Part shown: positions 54,530 through 64,000 of the stretch, piece by piece | How the letters are laid out: every line of letters starts with the position of its first letter | Numbering within the stretch: the first letter of the stretch is position 1 | NCBI GenBank assembly: GCA_930367215.1 | Contig: OV884060.1 | Span: 176,339,253 to 176,403,252, forward strand | Direction of reading: 5' to 3' | DNA: 64,000 nt | Origin: Pollenia angustigena | Taxonomy: Eukaryota; Arthropoda; Insecta; Diptera; Polleniidae | Notes under the pieces: model-generated | The model's database searches: none | Seen by the model: only the letters and a program-made list of their open reading frames with translations | What the model was told of the DNA's origin: nothing | Program-made: the position numbers and the translations under genes

Positions 54530-54740
54530 TTGAGTACATAAGATATCGAGCAAAATTTATCGAAATTATTTATTTTGGTATCATGAAACTCGATATCGAA
54601 TGAAATGTATTGAATTTGAAAAATTAGCATTCGATATCGAGTAACTCGACATTACATTTATCGAGTTTTCATTCGCTACGTCAGTGTCTATCGTATGCAA
54701 AAAAATTCGATATTTTATTCGATACGATAGTCTCGAATGC
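54530..54740. promoter_or_regulatory. Dense cluster of CGATA / TATCG words
   Basis: About eleven CGATA or TATCG pentamers occur in 200 bp, several as ATTCGATATCGA doublets. CGATA clusters are the binding signature of the boundary factor BEAF-32, and TATCGATA that of DREF, in Drosophila. The role here is inference, and it could equally be a decayed repeat. Confidence 0.3.
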
Positions 54741-55313
54741 GGTGATTAGACCCCAGAACTTGTGTAGTATATGACCAGAATAACGGTAATGCAGTTAAAA
54801 AGATATCAGGTTATACCAGGGCTCCACTGTGCAATGTTACCAAACTGATAACAAAATTAAGAGAACAACTTTTTTTAAAAGGGGAGAAGATTCACAAAAA
54901 ACTACGACATTTGTAAATAGTCACAAACAACAACAATTTATTCAGCTACAATTCATGTTACCCAAACGATTTTCTAATTAAATGCATCTCATTATTTTGT
55001 TTTCTTTTTGCCCACTAAAATGTTAAAACAACTGACTAATAAATAAACAGCAAATCACAATTAATTGTAATTAAAGTTGATTGTTAAGAAAATAAAATAA
55101 AACAATGAAAAAACTAAAAAAAAAAATATTTACAACTCAATTAACATGAAAATTTAAATCGATTTGAAACACATAAATCTTGACAAAAACAATGGAAATG
55201 CACCAGATTCTAAACAGTTGCTTTCAAAGATTTTAAATGTTTTTGGCAGATTTTCCACAAAATATTTTTCCAGCCAGAAGATTTATGTCCAACAATTATG
55301 AAACATTAAATTT
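54741..55313. other. Upstream region of the secreted-peptide gene
   Basis: No reading frame or repeat boundary is supported. Confidence 0.4.
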
Positions 55314-55346
55314 TCCGTCGCGACGGAGAAAAACAAACTATAAAAG
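55314..55346 (+). promoter_or_regulatory. Palindrome plus TATA box of the secreted-peptide gene
   Basis: The perfect 14-bp palindrome TCCGTCGCGACGGA (55314-55327) stands 11 bp before TATAAAAG (55339-55346). The ATG is 112 bp further on. The palindrome is GC-rich in AT-rich DNA and is a plausible dimer-binding site. No known factor is assigned. Confidence 0.5.
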
Positions 55347-55457
55347 TAAATAAAATTTAAAATTTTAACTAATAGTTAACGTTTTGAAATCTAAAGCGAA
55401 AGCACAAAAAGTTTCGAATTAATAATTTTAAATTAAATATTAAAAAAAAACAATAAA

Positions 55458-55622
55458 ATGAAATTTTTAAATTTATTTTTCATATTCGGTTTATTTGCTG
55501 TACTGGCTACCGTGGGCTCTTTGGTTGAGGCTGAACCTTTACCGAGTCCACGTGGTCGTCCTGCCACTACTAAGCGCCCCAAAACGGAAGGTGAGAACAA
55601 CGACGCGGGCGATAGACGCTAG
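55458..55622 (+). CDS. Small secreted peptide (54 aa), probably frameshifted at its C-terminus
   Basis: MKFLNLFFIFGLFAVLATVG begins a clear signal peptide, with likely cleavage after SLVEA (residue 25). The predicted mature part starts EPLPSPRGRPATTKRPK and then reads TEGENNDAGDRR to a stop. The +1 frame stays open from 55495 to 55683 with a proline- and basic-rich ending (NNQRPKRFPVQSPKS). The DNA CGCCCCAAAACGG at 55575 resembles CGCCCCAAACGG further down but has one more A. A one-base gain in that A-run would explain the switch, and the ancestral product would have been about 74 aa. Proline/basic-rich short secreted peptides in flies are often immune or extracellular peptides, but no family is assigned. 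A donor-like AAGGTGAGA at 55588 is a less likely alternative, because no suitable acceptor is near. Confidence 0.6.
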   Translation: MKFLNLFFIFGLFAVLATVGSLVEAEPLPSPRGRPATTKRPKTEGENNDAGDRR

Positions 55623-55779
55623 CTCAGTTCCGCCGAACAATCAACGCCCCAAACGGTTTCCTGTTCAAAGCCCCAAAAGCTAAATGATCGCAAAATAACC
55701 GTCCACTGTTACGGTGAAAGTAAATTGCAAACTGTTGAAATTTTACTAATTTAAACATTTTTTTAAAAAATACATTGTA

Positions 55780-55785
55780 AATAAA
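55780..55785 (+). terminator. Poly(A) signal of the secreted-peptide gene
   Basis: AATAAA lies about 160 bp after the stop, within 'gtaaataaataatt'. Confidence 0.5.
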
Positions 55786-56040
55786 TAATTAAAATTTTAA
55801 TTGCATTACAAATAATTTTGCTTTATACACAAAAATATTTCATTGATTAAAGTCTTCGAATGGATGTGGCTTTTTCTTTTTAATCGGTGGCGGGTTTTAA
55901 CTTTTCATTAAGAATAATTGTTTGTAATTACGAAATTATTATTTAATTAAATTAAAAGAAGTAAACATGATAATTTTAGTTGAATATAAATTATTTAATT
56001 CAATGTGGTAAGAATACAATATTTTGCATTTGACATCTGC

Positions 56041-56645
56041 TTAAAAACCGCAACCATAGAGAAACGACTAGATTAAGTGCCGGTTCACACACGTCAAGTT
56101 TGAGTCGTCAAGTTATGAGCTTTTAGGAGGGAAAGTTTTTTAATGAAATTTATAAGGGAACTATAGCCAATTATTTCCCAATTACAACTTATATGAAACA
56201 TAATTTCGTAAAGATTTTAAACACTGGTAAGTGTTTTCGAAAGTGGACTTTATATTGAAGCTATGGCTCGCTAAAGACCGTACCTTTTAAAATTTCTTTG
56301 AATCCTTTCATATAACATAAAACTTAAATGCGATTAATCTGCTTAAAAAACGCAACCATAGAGAAACGACTAGATTAAGTGCCGGTTCACACACTTCAAG
56401 TTTGCCTCGTCAAGTTATGAGCTTTTAAGAGGGAACGTTTTTAATGAAATTTATAAGGGAACTATAGCCAATTATTTCCCAATTACAACTTATATGAAAC
56501 ATAATTTCGTAAAGATTTTAAACACTGGTAAGTGTTTTCGAAAGTGGACTTTGTATTGAAGCTATGGCTCACTAAAGACCGTACCTTTTAAAATTTCATT
56601 GAATCCTTTCATATAACATAAAACTTAAATGCGCTTAATTTACAA
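56041..56645 (+). repeat. 302-bp tandem duplication carrying an element-B-like end
   Basis: 'caaccatagagaaacgacta' starts at 56051 and 56353, and the two units match closely to 'aaaacttaaatgcg'. Each contains TTAAGTGCCGGTTCACACAC, related to the terminus of element B (31325), then 'gtcaagttatgagctttta'. Confidence 0.85.
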
Positions 56646-57289
56646 ACATCTTTTTATTCGTATAAGAGGCCAAATTTTGGCTCATAAGCTTTTTTTTTAA
56701 ATAAATAAATTTTGCTACTAACAACTCGCTACAAAAATAGATCTTTTATAGTAAGATTTTTAAAATCGGAATGTTATTAACATACATTTAACCCGATAAA
56801 TAGGTATATTTTTTTTGGTCTTCGATAAAAATTTAAATGCCTACTTGTTGTGTTAAAGGTGGGTTGAATATTATGCGTTTGAACTGTTGTAACTTCTAAA
56901 AATAGTACTTTCTTCTATCATCCTTCTCTCCCGTTGGGGCATAGGGCCTCTACAATTTTTCTTATCTTACTCTATTATTGGCACCGCGAATGATATTGTT
57001 CCAGCCAGGGATGAAAAAATTGTACTTAATTCAATAAAAAATTGTACTTTTAAGACCCTAATTGTGCTAAAAATGGTTTAGTTTTTAAACGGGTTTTATT
57101 TTTGTTCGATTAAACGATAAACCGATGTTCGGCATTTTTAACTTATTCGATTAAACGAATAAAATTTTAAAATTAATCGATTAATCCAATTATTCTAAAT
57201 CCTGAAATTTTATATATTACGAGATTTTTTTTTTTCGATAATTTTAGAAAAAACAGTACTTGTGTAAATAAACATTCTTTTTATACCCT
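56646..57289. other. No gene seen
   Basis: AT-rich. At about 57090-57200, CGATTAAACGA and ATTAATCGATTAAT words resemble the sub-terminal parts of hAT element C, so a relic of that family may lie here. Confidence 0.4.
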
Positions 57290-57640
57290 TCACCTCAATC
57301 AGTTGTGAAGAGTGTGTACTAAGTTTGTCATTCCGTATGAAACTTTTTTATTATTCATCTCAGACCACTTAAAGTATATATATTCTGGCTCTTTGAGTAC
57401 TTCTAAGTCAATTTAGCCATGTCCGTCTGTCTGTCCGTCTGTTGAAAACACGCTCACTTTCGAAAAACAATCTTGATGTCAAATTGCTTGTAGATATCCT
57501 AAGCAGTTTGGGATTGAAATCCAGCAAAATCGGTTCAGTAGGATCAGAGCTATGAATCAAAATGTGGAACCACACCCTTAAAAAAAATGGATAATTTTGT
57601 TACAAAAACTAACACAAATGGTAGAAGAATGCACGGGTCA
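57290..57640 (-). repeat. Mini-me-like 3' part, reversed
   Basis: It starts 'tttatacccttcacctcaat'. The GTCCGTCTGTCTGTCCGTCTG tract begins at 57421, and 'gtatatatattctggctctt' precedes it. It matches 33430-33690 in reverse. Confidence 0.7.
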
Positions 57641-57706
57641 GGTGCCATAACTCAGCCATTTCTTATCAGATAGAAATTTTCAGCATATCGACGGAAAAGG
57701 CATTGA

Positions 57707-58433
57707 ATTATTAGTATTGTGGTTATTTTATTGAACTATTTATGGTTTTTAATCCAAATTTTTAATATTTTTAATTAGGCTTAAGTTCATTAAATTTAAT
57801 TTTCATTAAATTATTTTTATGAAGAAAGGAATTTTACAACATGAAAATTAATTAAAATTTATTGATAATTTATCATTCTTGACTCAATCTGGGCTCGAAC
57901 CCAGGTGTTTACGGACAGGTTACCCTGACATGTTTCGATTGCAACCACTCAATCTCCTCAGAGGGCTTGCCGTTTAACACTCGCAGCCATCGACGACTGC
58001 TGACGTCATTAGTCAAACATCAATCCTTAAACCAAATTGTATTCAACCTTTTGGTAGATCGAAATTTGCTTTGAATGATTATCTATTTTAATTTATTTTA
58101 ACATGTTATTCCTTTTGTACTTTTGTCAAGAATTCTTCTTGAAGTTCAAAGAACATATTTTTTGTTTTTTCATCTTTTGTCTTTCTTATTCTTGCTGACC
58201 TTTTCAGCACAACTTGAAGGACAAATGCAAACATAGAGCTCGTGCCTTAGCTTTAACAATTATTAGTATTGTGGTTATTTTATTGAACTATTTATGGTTT
58301 TTAATCCAAATTTTTAATATTTTTAATTAGGCTTAAGTTCATTAAATTTAATTTTCATTAAATTATTTTTATGAAGAAAGGAATTTTACAACATGAAAAT
58401 TAATTAAAATTTATTGATAATTTATCATCAGGG
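57707..58433 (-). mobile_element. SINE-like composite with ~180-bp direct repeats at both ends, copy 3
   Basis: The segment starting 'ttattagtattgtggttatt' occurs at 57707 and again at 58259, 552 bp apart, each running to 'gataatttatcat'. Between them is the reversed tRNA-like body: box B as GGCTCGAACC at 57892, A-box-like CACTCGCAGCCA at 57979. Element K (3.6-4.6 kb) has the same layout with a 559-bp period. Confidence 0.7.
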
Positions 58434-60465
58434 CAAGGAAGTTCATGCACTTAAAATCGCAAAATATGCGCATAAAACATGCACTAAAAATCGTAAAATA
58501 TGCAAAAATAAAAGTAAAAAATATGCATTAAAAATATATTTATTTAACCATATTTAACAAAAAAAAAACATAAATACATTTCATTCAGTTTTAAAAACTT
58601 AAAACCTAGTTTAAAAAGTAGTAGTAGATAAAGATATATTTACATATATAAATAAATAAGTTTTTTTTAAGTTATCAAATGGTAAACTCATTCTATTTGG
58701 TCTTAAAACAGTTTTAAGCATTGAAAGTGTTCGTTCGACATCAACGGATGTAATAGGTGGATATTTAAAAGTGGTCAACTCCTTTGTAGAATATTCATTG
58801 TCTACAATTTTTTCTTTACTGGAAGGTAAATTAAAAATATTACCAATTTCTTTAACTTTTTTAAATCCGGCATTCTTTTTTAAAACTCCATAAAGTTTGG
58901 CTTTTATTTATTCGCCGATTTGACCTTCTACTTTTCTTATTTTAATGAAAGCGTCATCAACGAGTTTAACCGAGGTGTTCAATGATTTAAACCCCTGAAG
59001 TTCGGTTATTGTCTCGACTAGAAACCCATTGTTTGAGTGTATAAATTCTAATTGAGCCTTTATATTAGGTACATTTAAAATATTGCTTACTTTTTTTATC
59101 GCCACTGCATTATTTTCGTTAAAATTATTTACCACATCTTTAAATTCTTCAAAATTTTTGGCATAATACTCAACTGCCTGCAACCAGGTACCCCATCTTG
59201 TTATACATGGTTGAAACGCAAAGGCGACTTTAAAAACTTTCATGTATGGCATGAGCTTAGCATGTGACATGTAACATTTTTGAGTAAGATATCTTAAAAA
59301 AAAGGTTAAGTAGAGCAAAAATTTTTTTTTTATTAAAGGATTCTAAAAGAGAAATTGAATCTTTGAAAGTTCGAGCTATTGAAGCATGATCCACCTTTTC
59401 CAACTTTACAATATTTAACAAAAATTTGTTTTTAATTTGTTCTTCTTCTGCATTCAAGATCCCAATTACGTAGACAACGAAACGTCCTTCAGTGTCCATT
59501 GCTTCGTCAATAGACAGCCACAAATTATGTCACTTAATTCTTTCAACAATGTCACATAGTTGTATAGTGTACAACTTGGCGATATAAGAGCATTATACAA
59601 TTCAAAACTAAATTTCCTAGTCTTATCTCCAAAAGTTGATTTTCTTGAAATTAAAGTTTGCGAAACGTTTTCATAAATCATAAATCTTTGTGTTTCTGGC
59701 TTTAAAGGTGCTGATTTACTTGAAATTTTTAAATGAAACACCTTTTTGTAAACTTTGCAAAAAAGTACTTTTCCCTCTATTTTGAAGACTCAAAAACACA
59801 CTTATTTAAAAGATTATTTTTTGATATTTTTTCTTTTGGCATTTATTTCCTTAAAAACAATTTATTTTATTAATACTTTTTGGATTTTAGGTCATACTTC
59901 TTACATCGTTAATCAAAAATATTATGTTGAGTTCTATTTTTTCTTCGCCGAACATTATTTTTATTTGCTGTTTCTTCAAGTTAATAAAACCGCGAACAAA
60001 ATGAAATGTCAAAAACTGTTTTATTGTTACTTCTACAATTATGTGCACAATTATACAAATTGTATAATTTTTGTATGTGCTACTTTTAAAAGGTAAAAGA
60101 AACAAGGTGAATTTATAATAAAATGTAGGTAATTCAGTACCAAACACCAACATGTTGTTTTTGCTCCTTGAAAATTTCGAAGTTAGCAGATTTTCCCATA
60201 CTATTTTGACTGTTTGACAGCTTTAGGGCTGAAACAACTATAACCAGCTGATTCACTGACTACACCTTATAATGAATTCGCCTTGAACAGAAAGATATTT
60301 CTAAACAAAAAACTAAGAAAAGAGCAATTTTTTTTTATAAATATTACAAAATATGCCGAAAAATGTGAATTTATAGCAAAATATGACGAAAAATATGCAT
60401 TTATATCAAAATATGCAAAAACATGCATTTAAAGCAAAATATGCAAAAATATGCACTAACAAATT
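58434..60465 (-). mobile_element. Decayed autonomous hAT element
   Basis: It starts CAGGGCAAGGAAGTTCATGC directly after the SINE-like repeat. Sub-terminal AAATATGCA words are dense at 58440-58545 and again at 60345-60460. It contains a broken hAT transposase on the minus strand. A recognisable right terminus is missing. A MITE F-like end (tgaattcgccttg) at about 60273-60285 is an additional intruder. Confidence 0.6.
58611..59790 (-). pseudogene. hAT transposase, broken
   Basis: Read right to left: a zinc-finger-like CKVYKKVFH (about 59760), RKFSFELYNALISPSCTLYN, then SIDEAMDTEGRFV, which matches the first catalytic Asp motif of hAT enzymes. The region for the second Asp is deleted after LLESF. 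Then come KMLHVTC, CITRWGTWLQAVEYYAKNFE, and finally KYPPITSVDVERTLSMLKTV (about 58720), the C-terminal dimerisation domain. The last part has no upstream Met, so it is easily missed. Several frameshifts and the deletion rule out activity. Confidence 0.75.
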
Positions 60466-60722
60466 GATGCCATTTTACTGGAAATATTGTGATTCGCAAA
60501 GATATTAACTTTAGGTGGGTCTCAGAGTACCGACAACAAACATGCATTTGCATGAAAGTAAATTAGTAAACTGTTTAGTATTTTTTTGTCTTTTTAAATT
60601 AAATTATTTATTACAATTTAATGATTATCGAATTTTTTTTCAATTAAAATATTATCCCTCATTTTATTTTTGCTGTCAAAATTGTTTTAAAATATTTAAC
60701 ATACTTTTTCCTTCATATACTT
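60466..60722. other. Junction between the hAT relic and the LINE
   Basis: It probably contains the LINE 5' edge, but no TSD or clear 5' UTR start could be fixed. Confidence 0.4.
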
Positions 60723-63539
60723 ATGAATCTTATTGCGTTGCTCTCAGTAAATATGACAAATTTGTCTTTTAATCAAGTTGGTTCTAGAGACAGTAATTAT
60801 AACATGATTCGTATCTTGGCTAATCAGCATCAGGGCTTTAACATATGTCACATTAATGCCCAAAGCCTTTTGCCAAAACTTGATGAATTTCGTTTCCTAT
60901 TTGAGAGTTCAGGTATTGATGCTATATGTGTTTCTGAAACATGGTTTATACCGGAAATAAACGACAGTATTTATAAAGTAGATGGTTATCGAATATTTCG
61001 ATCGGATAGGCAAAGTAATGGTGGAGGTGTAGCTATTTACATTAGGAATAATATCTCATGTAACATTATCTGTTTACATAATGAACCCGGTGATATAGAA
61101 TTAATTTTTATTGACGTAAATTTTCGTGGTGAAAAAATGCTGCTTGGCTGTGTTTATAGACCGAATAGGTATATGAAATTGGACACACTAATTGACAAAT
61201 TGGAACATTTTTCTGTAGCGTACTCGGAGGTGATTTTAACTGGTGATTTTAATTGGAATTTGCTTGAGAATGAGAGTCTGACTAACATTATGTATTCATT
61301 TAATTTATCTACTGTAAACACTTCCAGGCCTACACACTTTTCAACCACAAATAGCACATTACTTGACCTAGTTTTTGTAAGTAACAAGCGGAAATTATTA
61401 CTCTATGATCAGTTAGCTGCATCCACCTTTTCAAAACACGATTTGATTTTTATATGCTATAAATTTAGAGCGGAAAAGGAAATTCAAATGTACAGTTTCA
61501 GAGATTTCAACAGTATAAGTCCAATAAATTTGCAGCGAGATCTTAATAACGTTGATTGGGAACACATTTTTTACTTGCCATCAGTCGATGAGAAGCTTAC
61601 GTTTCTTAATAACTCAATACTGCAAATTTATAACAATCATGTGCCAATAAAAAATAAGATAATCAAAAATAGAAGTAGGCCTTGGTTTGGAAATGAGACT
61701 AAATTGTAAATAGCACAACGTGACCGTCTATACCACATGTGGAGAAGGTACAAGACACCTGATCTACAAAGTGAGTATCGTTTGGCGAGGAAAAGGGTTG
61801 TTTCGAGGATAAGACATGATAAATCTTTGTATTATTATAACAAATTTAACACAGCGGTTGATTGTAAAAGTAAATGGAAATATATACGAGAGATTGACAT
61901 TAATGACTCAGTTGACCGTTCATTGGAAGTTGATGTTAATTTGCTTAATGAAAATTTTACAAAAATTGATTATCCGACTGTTCAGTCTAGTTTTTATGAG
62001 GAATGTTTGCCTTTGATATCATGTAGTGAATTTAATTTTCAATGCCTAGCCGCATATGATGTAGTTAACGCCTTTAATGCAATGAAATCTAATTCAATTG
62101 GATTAGATAATATTAACCCAAGATTTGTTAAAATTATTCTACCCTGGATAATTCGATATGTTACACATCTTTTTAATACTATAATTATATCCTGTACATT
62201 TCCAATGCAGTGGAAACATGCTAAAATTGTTCCAGTACCAAAAACAGGAAATGAATATCGTCCAATTGCGATTCTCCCCTATTTTTCCAAAGTTTTTGAA
62301 AAGCTCTTACATAAAAAAATTTATAACCATGTTAATAACAACAACCTGTTAACCGATCGTCAATCTGGATTCCGACCTCAACGTGGCTGTACTTCAGCTC
62401 TAACCGATGTAATAGAGGAAATTCGTAGTAACCTGGATGAGAAAAAAATAACGTTTTTGGTATTATTGGACCACTCAAAGGCTTTTGATACAGTGCACCA
62501 TTCGATCTTGTGCATGAAATTGTCCAAATTATTCAGATTTTCCACGTTTGCGGTGAAACTGTTGTCATCATACCTTTCAAGTAGATGCCAATCAGTTGCA
62601 AATGCCGAATCCATATCGCGTTCTTTACAAGTAACTAGAGGTGTCCCACAGGGATCCATTCTTGGACCCCTGCTATACTCTTTATATGCGAACGATCTCC
62701 CAAACCAACTATCGTATTCTAATATACAAATGTATGCCGATGACGTTCAGCTGTATCTCAGTAGTCCTAAAGAGTCAGCTAATATGAAAATACGGGAATT
62801 AAATCATGATCTTGGGAAAATACTTACATGGGCAGCGGCTAACGGTTTACGACTTAATCCTAACAAATCGAAGTGCATATTAATATGTAAAAGAGCCTTT
62901 CATGTAGATTTTGAGGTAAATTTATTTCTTGGTGATTCGAGAATCGATATTGTAGATTCAGCAAGAAACTTAGGAGTACTATTTAACAAAACTTTAACCT
63001 GGTCGAATCACATTACACAAGTTTGTGGTAAAGTTTATGGCATGCTGCGAAATTTATGGGCTACTCAGCACTTTACACCTCTACAAGTAAGAATATTACT
63101 TGCAAAAACATATCTTCTGCCGACACTTTTATACTCATCTGAAATTTTTACTGGTTGTAACACAAATGATATGAGAAAGCTGACCGTAACATACAACAAT
63201 ATCATCCGTTACATTTTCTCTTTAAAAAGATTTGATCATATATCGCAGCACTCTTTTCGTTTATTCAATATGTCATTTTCAAACTATCTTCAATTCAAAA
63301 ACTTAATATTACTTCACAAAATAATAACGACAAAGGAGCCAAAATATCTTTATGAACGTCTGCAGTTTTCTAGATCGTGTAGAGGGAAAAATTTAATACA
63401 ATTTCGTCATCGTGACCATGCTTCTGAATGTCAATACTTTATATTAAGCATACGTCTCTGGAATCAACTTCCAAATGATTTGCAAATCACTAGCAACGCT
63501 ATAAGATTTAGAAGGTTATTGAGGGAATATTTTTCGTAA
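60723..63539 (+). pseudogene. CR1/jockey-superfamily LINE ORF2 with a single nonsense codon
   Basis: One frame runs from 60723 to 63539 (938 codons) and is broken only by TAA at 61707-61709. Before the stop lies the endonuclease: ICHINAQSLLPKL, VSETWF, GGGVAIYIRN, LTGDFNW, SKHDLIF. After it lies the reverse transcriptase: YRPIAILPYFSKVFEKLL, DHSKAFDTVHH, GVPQGSILGPLLY, MYADD. A CR1-like C-terminal region follows, with LRNLWATQHFT and RLWNQLPND. The nonsense codon separates the two enzymatic halves, so the element cannot make a full ORF2 protein. No ORF1 lies upstream, so the copy is probably 5'-truncated. Confidence 0.85.
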
Positions 63540-63749
63540 ATTTTTTAATGTTTGAAATGAAAACTTTTTTTTATTTTTATTTTTATATACCTTTACTTTA
63601 TTTATTTTACTCTATTTAAATTTAAATATAATCTATGTAGTTTTTAGAAAATATTTCTTTATCAATGTATACTTTAACTTGTCTGATTCTAATGCTGTAA
63701 TTTATAAGATATTGTGTCTTGTTGTGTTAGAAAATCAAATTAATAAATA

Positions 63750-63780
<31 letters not shown>
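63540..63780 (+). mobile_element. 3' UTR and poly(A) tail of the LINE
   Basis: After the stop, about 210 bp of AT-rich 3' UTR ends in 'aataaatac' and an A-run of about 31 (63750-63780). The long uninterrupted tail argues for a fairly recent insertion. Confidence 0.75.
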
Positions 63781-63782
<2 letters not shown>

Positions 63783-64000
63783 GATCGAAGTATCTTGTTT
63801 CATTGGTACACTTGTAGCCCCCTTTGATTTTGTTGGTGTACCATCTTCTTCAAATTCTATGTTATAGTCACTGAGTACGTGGTAATTTAGTGAAGTTTTT
63901 GAAGAATATTTTAAAAACTACCCTGTAATGAAAGTTCTTTTAGTATCTTTTATTTTTGCAAGAACAACACTTAAAACCACGAAAAACTACGGTAATATTT
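63781..64000. other. Flanking sequence after the LINE
   Basis: No gene is seen in this end piece. Confidence 0.4.

Noticed and set aside
63750..63780. Poly(A) as an assembly artefact
   Set aside because: It follows the LINE 3' UTR and an AATAAA-like signal, as expected for a retrotransposed tail.

Overview
The window is AT-rich, intron-bearing animal DNA from a fly. The best-preserved gene matches Drosophila T3dh / human ADHFE1 exon by exon. Short 60-75 bp introns, a jockey-type LINE, mini-me-like GGAC/AGAC microsatellite elements and dense foldback MITEs all point to Diptera, most likely a calyptrate fly such as a blow fly. The exact species is inference. There is no sign of bacterial operons, CRISPR, rRNA or canonical tRNA genes.

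Host genes are few and far apart. (1) T3dh, a mitochondrial iron-dependent hydroxyacid-oxoacid transhydrogenase, has four exons spanning 18411-20684. (2) A single-exon LYAR nucleolar zinc-finger protein lies at 38983-39876. (3) Just downstream, 40176-40502 encodes a small secreted protein made of PVVVHK hexapeptide repeats, with its own TATA box and poly(A) signal. (4) A small secreted peptide gene at 55458-55622 has a TATA box and seems to have lost its ancestral reading frame by one base. A short acidic reading frame on the minus strand (10208-10423) is a weaker candidate. No shared pathway links these genes.

The rest is layered transposable-element sequence. Many boundaries can be set from target-site duplications (TSDs), and several from an uninterrupted second copy inside the window. 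0.2-3 kb: MITEs nested in a foldback-arm fragment. 3.5-13.5 kb: a tRNA-headed SINE-like composite, MITEs and a Helitron-like element. 15.7-18.2 kb: a hAT-like element holding smaller insertions. 21-25 kb: a second Helitron-like copy and three adjacent 8/9-bp-TSD MITEs. 25.15-36.5 kb: one ~0.9 kb TIR element (A) split by a hAT, an intact jockey-type LINE and a 4.7 kb TIR element carrying a 153-bp tandem array and three tandem mini-me units. 41.0-50.07 kb: a 9-kb foldback structure with five nested levels. 50.5-54 kb: inverted MITE pairs and a decayed transposon gene. 56-60.5 kb: tandem duplications, another SINE-like dimer and a broken hAT transposase. 60.7-63.8 kb: a CR1/jockey-superfamily LINE with one nonsense codon and a long poly(A) tail.

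Element labels such as A, B, D, F, I, J are mine, for cross-reference only. Superfamily assignments rest on terminal motifs and TSD length, not on database searches.
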